A DNA stretch of 46,653 nucleotides from an uncultured Eubacteriales bacterium (lineage in GTDB: Bacteria > Bacillota > Clostridia > Christensenellales > CAG-1252). The notes beneath the pieces were generated by a model. That model saw only the letters and a program-made list of their open reading frames with translations. It had not been told where the DNA came from and searched no databases. The stretch spans positions 1 through 46,653 of the forward strand of contig CADBTQ010000027.1 in the NCBI GenBank assembly GCA_902797685.1. Reading direction: 5' to 3'. Positions 40,988 through 46,653 of this stretch are shown here, piece by piece (positions within the stretch are counted from its first letter, which is position 1; each line of letters starts with the position of its first letter). The position numbers and the translations under genes were made by a program.

Positions 40988-41899
40988 ATGTTTGGTTTCG
41001 CAGTGGGTCAAGAGGTACGACAAGCGCTAAGAGAGGGCAAACCCGTGGTGGCGTTGGAGTCCACCATCATTTCGCACGGGATGCCTTATCCCCAAAACGT
41101 GGAGACCGCGCTCAAAGTGGAAGCGTTGGTGAGGGAAGGCGGGGCGGTACCCGCTACCGTCGCTATTATCGCCGGCGTGCCCACGGTAGGTATCAGTCCC
41201 CAACAGATCGACCACCTTGGCAAAGAGGGTAGGCGAGTCGCCAAAGCCAGTCGCCGCGACGTGCCTATCTTGGCGGCTAAGGGGTTGGACGGCGCTACCA
41301 CCGTGGCGTCCACCATGCTGATCGCCGCGATGGCGGGGGTCAAACTATTCGCCACGGGCGGTATCGGCGGGGTACATCGCGGCGCGGAGACTACGATGGA
41401 TATTTCCGCCGACTTGGAAGAGTTGGCGACGACACCTGTGACCGTGGTGTGCGCGGGCGCCAAGTCGATACTCGATCTGGGCTTGACGCTCGAGTACTTG
41501 GAGACCAAAGGCGTGCCCGTATTGGGCTATCGCACCGACTGTCTGCCCGCTTTTTATACCAACAAAAGTCCGTTTCCCGTTACTCGTGTGGACGATCCGT
41601 TGGAGATCGCCAAAGCCATCAAAGCCAAGGAAGACTTGGGCTTGCGGGGCGGTATGCTCGTGACCAATCCCATCCCCGAGGAGTATTCGATGGATCCCGA
41701 CTATATCGAGGGGGTCATTCGGCAAGCCCTCGCCGAGTGCGACAAAGAGGGGATCAAAGGCAAGGATACCACTCCGTACCTGCTTAGCAAGATCTGCGAA
41801 TTGACGGGCGGGGAGAGTTTGGAGAGCAATATCCAGTTGGTGTTTAACAACGTGCGTTTGGCTACCCGTATCGCTTGCGAGTTGGAGAAATTGGCATGA
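40988..41899 (+). CDS. psuG: Pseudouridine-5'-phosphate glycosidase
   Basis: This enzyme reversibly cleaves pseudouridine 5'-phosphate to uracil and ribose 5-phosphate in pseudouridine breakdown. The 303-residue length is standard. The active-site segments are present: Glu24 in VALESTIISHGMPYP, the VGIS region near residue 67, GGIGGVHRGAETTMDIS (metal and phosphate site) and the Schiff-base Lys159 in VVCAGAKSILD. AAGGAGAG precedes the ATG. No pseudouridine kinase (psuK) or nucleoside transporter adjoins it; the following gene encodes a membrane protein. The last bases overlap that gene (ATGA). Confidence 0.97.
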   Translation: MFGFAVGQEVRQALREGKPVVALESTIISHGMPYPQNVETALKVEALVREGGAVPATVAIIAGVPTVGISPQQIDHLGKEGRRVAKASRRDVPILAAKGLDGATTVASTMLIAAMAGVKLFATGGIGGVHRGAETTMDISADLEELATTPVTVVCAGAKSILDLGLTLEYLETKGVPVLGYRTDCLPAFYTNKSPFPVTRVDDPLEIAKAIKAKEDLGLRGGMLVTNPIPEEYSMDPDYIEGVIRQALAECDKEGIKGKDTTPYLLSKICELTGGESLESNIQLVFNNVRLATRIACELEKLA

Positions 41900-42537
41900 A
41901 CGGCAAGACCCGCAAACTCATCCTTACCGTGTGTATCGTCGCCGCCCTTATGATCGTGGCGGTAGCGACCGTGTTTGCCGTATTGTTTTTTGCGGTGAAC
42001 GCTCGCGCGTATATCACCGACCGCCAAAACGGCGTGGTCTACGCCTACAACAAAAGGCAGCACGACGCCTTCGTTTCGACGATCGAGTGGGACGGCGGCT
42101 CAACTACGTACGAGCTTGCGTCCACCGTACACGGTCAGCCCGTGAGGGCTTTGGGCGGAAGGCAAGGTTGGGGCAACGCGTCGTCCTTTGCGATAGAGAT
42201 ATCATTAGGCGAGCGATACCCCGATGCGGATAAGTACTGGCTCTACGATCTTGAGTTCTTTCGGCAAGATAGGGCGGAATTGGGAAAGGTCGAATGGGAG
42301 TACATTGATTTTGACATCACCTTGCCCAAGGACCTCGAGGAGATATGGCACGTGGAAAACAGGGCAAGTTCGGCGACGTTTAGGACGGACGAGGGAGTCG
42401 TTACGCACGTCGTCGTCCCCGTCGTACATTTGACCATCGACCCCGCCAATCCCACCTTTTATACCAAGGAGGGCAAGTTGTACCGCCGCTCGAACGATAC
42501 GTTGGTGGAGGATTTCGTGTACGCGCCGCTCGAATAA
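41896..42537 (+). CDS. Single-pass membrane protein of unknown function
   Basis: The start is placed at ATG 41896, overlapping the psuG stop as ATGA; an upstream alternative at 41875 would lie inside psuG. The 213-residue product has a basic N-terminus, one membrane helix (about residues 8-32: ILTVCIVAALMIVAVATVFA) and an extracytoplasmic remainder. The remainder is beta-rich, starting ITDRQNGVVYAYNKRQHDAF. It resembles no named family, although the C-terminal VVHLTIDPANPTFYTKEGKL phrase recalls the edges of leucine-rich BspA-type surface repeats. It is probably co-transcribed with psuG; a functional link is not evident. Confidence 0.7.
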   Translation: MNGKTRKLILTVCIVAALMIVAVATVFAVLFFAVNARAYITDRQNGVVYAYNKRQHDAFVSTIEWDGGSTTYELASTVHGQPVRALGGRQGWGNASSFAIEISLGERYPDADKYWLYDLEFFRQDRAELGKVEWEYIDFDITLPKDLEEIWHVENRASSATFRTDEGVVTHVVVPVVHLTIDPANPTFYTKEGKLYRRSNDTLVEDFVYAPLE

Positions 42538-42589
42538 TTTTCGCTTGGTTGGCGTTTAGTTTTGTATAAACAAACAGCACCTATATACC

Positions 42590-42623
42590 AAAAATGCCTT
42601 CGACGGTAGCCGAAGGCATTTTT
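42590..42623. terminator. Bidirectional intrinsic terminator
   Basis: A 13-bp stem (AAAAATGCCTTCG, 42590-42602, with 42611-42623) and an 8-nt loop lie between convergent genes, with A5 and T5 at the ends. Confidence 0.9.
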
Positions 42624-42656
42624 ACACAAATAGCGTGGGTTTGTCGGAGAATAGCC

Positions 42657-43439
42657 CTATATCAGGCTTTCCAACCAAGTCAGCCGTTCCGCCGCTTGGG
42701 CGATAAACCGTTCTTCCGTCATGCCCTTGTCGTGGTGGGTGGAGTCGATAAACTCCAACGTCATGGGCACGTCGGGATGATCGCGGAACACCATGGGCAT
42801 GAGATATTGCCAATCGAGGTTGCCCTCTAAGGGCATGGCGTGCAGATCGTTGACCCCGTCGTTGTCGTGCATGTGTACGCACTCCAATTTGCCGACGTAG
42901 TAGTGCCATCTCGGGTCGCGGGTGTCATGCGTAAAACAGTTGGTGTGTCCGAAGTCAAAGCAAAACCCGATGTCGTCGATCTCCGAGTAATTGTCGAAGA
43001 AATAGTCGAGGTAGTGGTTATCGCGTGTGTTTTCCATGCACAGTTTGACGCCAAACTCCCTTGCCGCGTGGTGGACCATCTTGATCCGACCCAAACCCAA
43101 ATAGCTGGGCGGGGGCGGGGTGAGCCCACCCGATAGGTGGCACACGACGGTGCGGATGCGATAGCGAGCGGCAAACTTGACCCCCTCGATGAGCGTTTTG
43201 ACGAAATCGTCGCCCGCGTGTCCTTCCAGCCATATGGAGTTGATCCCCTTAAAAGGCAGATGGAGCATATCGACTTTAAGGCCCAAAGACAAAGCGTCTT
43301 CCACCCTCTTTTGGAGAAGGGCGCTGCCGTCGTACATAAAAAAGATGCCCTCGAAGCCGTTGTGCTTCATGGCGACCAGCCGTTCGTGGTCGGACAAGTC
43401 CCTTTGATATCCCGTTTCAAAACTGATGTGCTTTTTCAT
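42657..43439 (-). CDS. Sugar phosphate isomerase/epimerase-like TIM-barrel protein
   Basis: This 260-residue AP-endonuclease-2/xylose-isomerase-like TIM barrel has metal-ligand strands in the usual order: KLCMENT (Glu), FCFDFGHTN (Asp/His), CVHMHDNDG (His) and MTLEFID (Glu). The family isomerises or epimerises sugars and polyols; the substrate cannot be told. The start is MKKHISFETGYQ at 43439. The open frame continues far upstream, but that part covers the neighbouring lipoprotein gene in antisense. No Shine-Dalgarno sequence precedes the ATG, and the -10 box lies only 7 bases from it, suggesting a leaderless mRNA. Confidence 0.85.
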   Translation of the reverse strand: MKKHISFETGYQRDLSDHERLVAMKHNGFEGIFFMYDGSALLQKRVEDALSLGLKVDMLHLPFKGINSIWLEGHAGDDFVKTLIEGVKFAARYRIRTVVCHLSGGLTPPPPSYLGLGRIKMVHHAAREFGVKLCMENTRDNHYLDYFFDNYSEIDDIGFCFDFGHTNCFTHDTRDPRWHYYVGKLECVHMHDNDGVNDLHAMPLEGNLDWQYLMPMVFRDHPDVPMTLEFIDSTHHDKGMTEERFIAQAAERLTWLESLI

Positions 43440-43446
43440 AGTTATA

Positions 43447-43475
43447 GGATAATGCTTTGAGGAAAGGTTTGTCAA
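43447..43475 (-). promoter_or_regulatory. Promoter predicting a leaderless transcript
   Basis: On the minus strand TTGACA (43475-43470), a 17-base spacer and TTATCC (43452-43447) are followed by 7 bases and then the ATG (43439-43437). Transcription would start at or next to the A of the ATG. Confidence 0.6.
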
Positions 43476-43507
43476 ATCAAATCGAACGTAAATCATTTGT
43501 ATAGTTT

Positions 43508-43550
43508 GTTGCCTCGGCAACATACGATACCCCGCATACGGGTATATAAT
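43508..43550 (+). promoter_or_regulatory. Upstream region of the ABC transporter: two hairpins and a TATAAT box
   Basis: GTTGCC-TC-GGCAAC (43508-43521) and ATACCC...GGGTAT (43527-43545) precede a TATAAT (43545-43550), 33 bases before the lipoprotein ATG. No good -35 box is 17 bases upstream, so activation by a regulator is possible. No TPP or other known riboswitch core is visible. Confidence 0.4.
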
Positions 43551-43583
43551 ACGGTAGATACTACTCATCAAAGGAGTTTGACT

Positions 43584-44564
43584 ATGAAAAAAGTATGGAT
43601 CAGTATGTTTGTCGTCGTACTCGCGCTCAGCTTGACTATGGCTTTCGTCGGGTGCAAGCAAAAGGATGCCGGCGCGCCCGCCGAGGCGGGGCAACCCGTC
43701 AAAGTGGTGGTCAAAACCCCCACCGGCGCACCCTCGCTGGCTCTGGGCGCCCTCTTTGCGGGATCCGTCCCCGCCGACGGGTTGACTGTGGAGAGCGAAG
43801 TGACTTCGGGCTCCGCCGTGCAAGCCGCTTTGACTTCGGGCTCCGCCGACTTCGTGATCCTGCCCACCTTTGCGGGCGCGCAGTTGTCCGTCAAGTTGGG
43901 CACCTATCAACTGCTTGCCACCACCAGTTGGGGCAACCTGTTTTTGGTCACCACCGAGACCTCGATCGTTCCTTTGGACGAATGTACCTCGGCTGACGCG
44001 TTCTTGGCGCAGTTGGACGGGATGCACGTGGATACCATCGGCGGCGGCAAGGTGGACGTGGCGCTCAAATATATTTTGGAGCAAGCTAAGGTCGAATGCA
44101 CCATGCAAGCCTATGAGGACGCCACCGCCATCACTCCCTTGCTCAAGAAGGGCACTTCCAAATTGGCGATGCTGGGCGAGCCCGCCGCTACTGCCGCTAC
44201 CAAAGCGGTAGACGGTGCGCGTATCGTTGCCAGAGTCTCCGATCTGTGGAAAGCCGCCACGGGCGCCGATTTCCCCCAAGCGAGCTTGTTCGTGCGCAAA
44301 GCGTTTGCCGCGCAAAATCCCCAAGCGGTCGCTGCTTTCGTCAACGCCGCCCAAGCGTCTATCGCCTATTTCAACGATAGTGCCGCCCACGCCACCGAGG
44401 TCGCCAACAGCTTGTCGCTCAACGGTGCCGTGGTGGGACAATGCTATCCCGATATCGCTCAACAATACGTGTCGGGGATGGACGCCAAAGCCAGTATCGT
44501 CACTTTTTTGAGCGTACTTGGCGTCACCCTTGACGACGAGGCGCAAGCCAAGTTGTTTGCTTGA
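43584..44564 (+). CDS. ABC transporter substrate-binding lipoprotein (NMT1/NitT-TauT type)
   Basis: The start is ATG 43584 with AAGGAG upstream, directly followed by a signal peptide with lipobox FVGC (Cys24); the upstream in-frame extension lacks a ribosome binding site. The 326-residue protein has the two-lobed NMT1/THI5-like pattern: VVVKTPTGAPSLALGALF, ADFVILPTFAGAQLSVKLG and MLGEPAATAATKA. Substrates of this group include sulfonates, nitrate and thiamine pyrimidine precursors. Nothing here decides among them. The stop overlaps the permease ATG by one base (TGATG). Confidence 0.88.
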   Translation: MKKVWISMFVVVLALSLTMAFVGCKQKDAGAPAEAGQPVKVVVKTPTGAPSLALGALFAGSVPADGLTVESEVTSGSAVQAALTSGSADFVILPTFAGAQLSVKLGTYQLLATTSWGNLFLVTTETSIVPLDECTSADAFLAQLDGMHVDTIGGGKVDVALKYILEQAKVECTMQAYEDATAITPLLKKGTSKLAMLGEPAATAATKAVDGARIVARVSDLWKAATGADFPQASLFVRKAFAAQNPQAVAAFVNAAQASIAYFNDSAAHATEVANSLSLNGAVVGQCYPDIAQQYVSGMDAKASIVTFLSVLGVTLDDEAQAKLFA

Positions 44565-45391
44565 TGAAAACCAACCGCGCCAAAAGGAAAGGGGAGACCG
44601 TCAAGTCTCCCTTTTGGACTTTTGTCTCCCGCCACCAAAAGGTGTTGTGGGGGCTTTTGGGCGTGGGCTTGCTTTTGAGCGTTTGGGAGATCGTCGCGGT
44701 CGCAGTCAATTTGGACATCGTTCTCCCTCGCGTCGGGGACGTGGCGGTCGCTTTCGGTCGTCTTTGGACGACTCGAGCCTTTTACGTGGACACGGGGCGC
44801 ACCCTTTTGCGCTGCGCGATCGGGTTTGGCATCGCCTTCGCTTCGGGGCTGGTCCTCGGCGTGTTGGGCGGAGTAGTCAAGCAGGTAAGGCAGGTGTTGC
44901 AACCGCTGGTCGCCCTGTTTCGCGCCGCGCCCACCATGGCGCTGACTTTGCTTTTGATGATTTGGTTTTACACCGACTGGACGCCCGTCGCGGTGGGCTT
45001 TTTGATGGTGTTCCCCGTCATTTTCACCACCGTAGCCGACGCTATCGCCACCGCTCCTCACGATCTGTTGGAGATGGCGCAAGTCTACCGCCTGTCAAGG
45101 TGGGACAAGGTGCGCTTCGTCTATTTTCCGCACGCTTTGCCCATGGTGCTGTCGGCGGCGTCCACCGCCTTTGGGCTCAATATCAAAGCCACCGTCTCCG
45201 CCGAGGTGTTGGCGTACACCGCCCACTCGGTAGGTCTCAATATGTACAACGCCAAAAACGACATCTTGTCGGGGGCGGCGACCTTGTTTGCTTGGCTACT
45301 GGTAGCGGTACTGTTGAGTCTGCTGTTCGGCTGGCTCCTCAAAGGAGTGGAAAAATTGGTGGAGAGGAGGTACATCCATGCTCATCGATAA
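44564..45391 (+). CDS. ABC transporter permease (NitT/TauT/ThiX-like)
   Basis: ATG 44564 is chosen over the adjacent TTG. The 275-residue permease has about six helices, beginning VLWGLLGVGLLLSVWEIVAV, and a BPD/EAA loop EMAQVYRLSRWDKVRFVYFP that docks on the ATPase. SAASTAFGLNIKATVSAEVL is typical of the SsuC/TauC/ThiX branch. The start overlaps the lipoprotein gene by one base, and the end overlaps the ATPase gene by 14 bases. Confidence 0.9.
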   Translation: MKTNRAKRKGETVKSPFWTFVSRHQKVLWGLLGVGLLLSVWEIVAVAVNLDIVLPRVGDVAVAFGRLWTTRAFYVDTGRTLLRCAIGFGIAFASGLVLGVLGGVVKQVRQVLQPLVALFRAAPTMALTLLLMIWFYTDWTPVAVGFLMVFPVIFTTVADAIATAPHDLLEMAQVYRLSRWDKVRFVYFPHALPMVLSAASTAFGLNIKATVSAEVLAYTAHSVGLNMYNAKNDILSGAATLFAWLLVAVLLSLLFGWLLKGVEKLVERRYIHAHR

Positions 45392-46031
45392 ATTGACTTT
45401 CGATTACGGCACCCCTCTGTATCGGGATTTTTCGTTGGATATTCCCGACCACGCCATCACCGCGATCTTAGGCGGTAGCGGTACGGGCAAATCCACCTTG
45501 CTCCATCTCCTTGCGGGGTTGCTTACGCCAAAAGGGGGGCAAGTTCCCAAGGTGGAGTGTTCGTATATGTTCCAAACCCCAAGGCTGCTGCCCACCTTGA
45601 CCGTGCTCGGCAACGTGCAGGCGGTGTTGCCCAAAGGGCAAAAGGACAAGGCGAAAGAGTGGCTGGAGCAAGCCGAAATGGGGGACTACTTGAACTATTA
45701 TCCTCACGAACTGTCGGGAGGCATGGCGACGAGGGTAGCGCTCGCCCGTGCGTTTGCGGTGGAGAAGGACGTGCTGTTGATGGACGAGCCCTTTACGGGA
45801 CTGGATATGGCTTTGTCCGAGCGGCTCAAAAGGGTATTTTCTTCTTTTTGGCAAGCCAACAAGCCGACGACTCTATTGGTGACCCACGATCCCGACCTCG
45901 CCCTCTCGGTCTGTCATCAGGTCGTGGTGTTGGGAGGCAAGCCCGTCGAGACGGTGTATCTGTCAGAAGTGGACGACTCGGGTCGCGATAGGGTGCTATC
46001 CGAGGTCAAACAAGCGCTGCTCACCTTGTGA
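45378..46031 (+). CDS. ABC transporter ATPase (NitT/TauT/ThiZ-like)
   Basis: This 217-residue ATPase has Walker A GGSGTGKST, a Q loop YMFQTPRLLP, the signature LSGGMATRVALARAFA, Walker B VLLMDEPFTGLD and the H switch LLVTHDPD. The signature has Met-Ala-Thr where most have Gln-Arg/Gln. It is compact, lacking any C-terminal regulatory domain. GGAGG lies inside the permease gene. It closes the three-gene importer. Confidence 0.92.
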   Translation: MLIDKLTFDYGTPLYRDFSLDIPDHAITAILGGSGTGKSTLLHLLAGLLTPKGGQVPKVECSYMFQTPRLLPTLTVLGNVQAVLPKGQKDKAKEWLEQAEMGDYLNYYPHELSGGMATRVALARAFAVEKDVLLMDEPFTGLDMALSERLKRVFSSFWQANKPTTLLVTHDPDLALSVCHQVVVLGGKPVETVYLSEVDDSGRDRVLSEVKQALLTL

Positions 46032-46048
46032 TAGGAGCAAAAAAGTAT

Positions 46049-46086
46049 GACTGTCAAGCCAAATGGGGTATTGACAGTCTTTTTTA
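46049..46086 (+). terminator. Intrinsic terminator of the ABC transporter operon
   Basis: A 9-bp stem GACTGTCAA/TTGACAGTC (46049-46057 with 46071-46079), with a 13-nt loop, is followed by a T run. Its right arm contains the -35 box of the next promoter. Confidence 0.75.
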
Positions 46087-46099
46087 CCTATTGTAAAAT
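46071..46099 (+). promoter_or_regulatory. Sigma-A promoter of the MFS transporter gene, overlapping the terminator
   Basis: TTGACA (46071-46076), a 17-base spacer and TAAAAT (46094-46099) lie about 38 bases before the ATG. The -35 box is part of the right arm of the upstream terminator. Confidence 0.75.
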
Positions 46100-46137
46100 A
46101 ATAGTATACTGCGCGAGTATGCGTTAAGGAGGTCAAT

Positions 46138-46653
46138 ATGGAGGAAGAAAAAGCCGTCCAATCGGTCGAAACCGAGGTCGAGCCCGTCCAACCCGACGAG
46201 CCCCAAGCCGAAGCACCCGCCGAAGGGAAGTCCCAAAAAGATTGGAAAAATCTCAAACTCAACTATCCCCAGACCCTCAAAGTGGGCTTGGGTTTTGCCG
46301 TGGTCATGATCTTTTGGCAGGTGTACAATTTCGTGGTACCCCTCCTACTCGAAGACGCGTTTGGATTCAGCAACACCATCCGCAACTTGATCGTGGGTAT
46401 CGCCTCGGCGATGTGTATGATCTTGTTGCCCGTGTTCGGCAAACTGTCCGACCGCTCGGGCAAGACCAAATTGGGCAAGCGTTTCGGTCGCCGCACGCCT
46501 TTTATCGTGATCGGTACCGTCATCACCATCGTGGCGATGATCTTGGTGCCCATCTCGGTGCAATCCCAGTTGCGCAACAGCAACACCGTGCGCACCAACT
46601 ACCAACTCTTCTTCCAAGCCGAGGGCGACGCGCACCTCATCACCACCCAGATC
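46138..46653 (+). CDS. MFS transporter, 3' truncated by the window end
   Basis: The ATG at 46138 follows a full AAGGAGGTCAAT site, and the frame stays open to the last base (172 codons). After an acidic, Pro/Glu-rich cytoplasmic N-terminus (about 1-45) come the first membrane helices (VGLGFAVVMIFWQVYNFVVP and LIVGIASAMCMILLPVFGKL). The MFS loop 2-3 motif SDRSGKTKLGKRFGRR and helix 3 follow. The GKRFGRRTPFI phrase and overall start resemble SLC45/GPH-like sugar transporters. The substrate is unknown. Confidence 0.85.
   Translation, partial: MEEEKAVQSVETEVEPVQPDEPQAEAPAEGKSQKDWKNLKLNYPQTLKVGLGFAVVMIFWQVYNFVVPLLLEDAFGFSNTIRNLIVGIASAMCMILLPVFGKLSDRSGKTKLGKRFGRRTPFIVIGTVITIVAMILVPISVQSQLRNSNTVRTNYQLFFQAEGDAHLITTQI

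Noticed and set aside
43490-43583. TPP riboswitch before the NMT1-type ABC transporter
   Set aside because: The conserved CTGAGA and related core segments are missing and the leader is too short; only two simple hairpins are seen.
43440-44546. Upstream extension of the isomerase frame to a 629-residue protein
   Set aside because: The extension is antisense to the substrate-binding lipoprotein gene, has no family features, and the TIM barrel begins at MKKHISFETGYQ (43439).

Overview
The window looks like chromosomal DNA of an uncultured, gut-type Gram-positive bacterium of the class Clostridia (Bacillota). This is inferred from strong AGGAGG-type ribosome binding sites, compact TTGACA-N17-TATAAT promoters, lipoprotein signal peptides, a PotR-like regulator in front of potABCD, and very large surface proteins built from Ig-like, InlB-like and MBG/YDG-type modules. 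No rRNA or other species-level marker is present, so the assignment is tentative.

1-22.8 kb: a giant surface-protein locus. The window opens inside a large secreted protein (2-3970) carrying seven visible copies of an Ig-like repeat of about 91-106 residues, marked by a GN-x-LGGYQ signature. It is followed by one unbroken 6,216-residue gene (4074-22724). That protein has an N-terminal lipobox, about fifteen beta-helix/GLUG-like modules, MBG/YDG-like domains and a C-terminal membrane helix with a basic tail.

22.8-25.6 kb: a lipoprotein, an OmpR-family response regulator and a HAMP histidine kinase lie in one tight cluster. The kinase has almost no extracytoplasmic loop, so the lipoprotein may supply the sensing surface.

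25.6-31 kb: metabolic and membrane genes. They comprise a multi-pass membrane protein (minus strand), 4-alpha-glucanotransferase MalQ with two downstream membrane-protein genes, and a convergent membrane-anchored M20 peptidase.

31.1-33.1 kb: the most unusual stretch. A tRNA-Ser(GCU) gene has a 21-nt copy of its 3' end 180 bp downstream. Next comes an array of tiny, mutually unrelated hairpins separated by a constant GAAATC/GATTTCA spacer, then an AT-richer gene for a four-helix-bundle (S23/IVP/Avd-like) protein. One gene further on there is a second hairpin array with the same architecture but a different constant spacer (ATATATCG). I consider this the best candidate for an undescribed system in the window.

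33.1-35.9 kb: minus-strand genes for an HdeD-like membrane protein and an SGNH hydrolase, under a promoter with a perfect operator palindrome. Beside them is a helical protein with a polar N-terminus. Then follows about 750 bp of non-coding DNA made of interspersed-repeat material.

35.9-46.6 kb: transport. This contains the polyamine operon potR-potA-potB-potC-potD (PotA carries a duplicated C-terminal TOBE-like region), pseudouridine-5'-phosphate glycosidase psuG plus a membrane protein, a minus-strand sugar-phosphate isomerase-like gene that may be leaderless, an NMT1/NitT-type ABC transporter (binding lipoprotein, permease, ATPase), and the 5' part of an MFS transporter cut by the window end.
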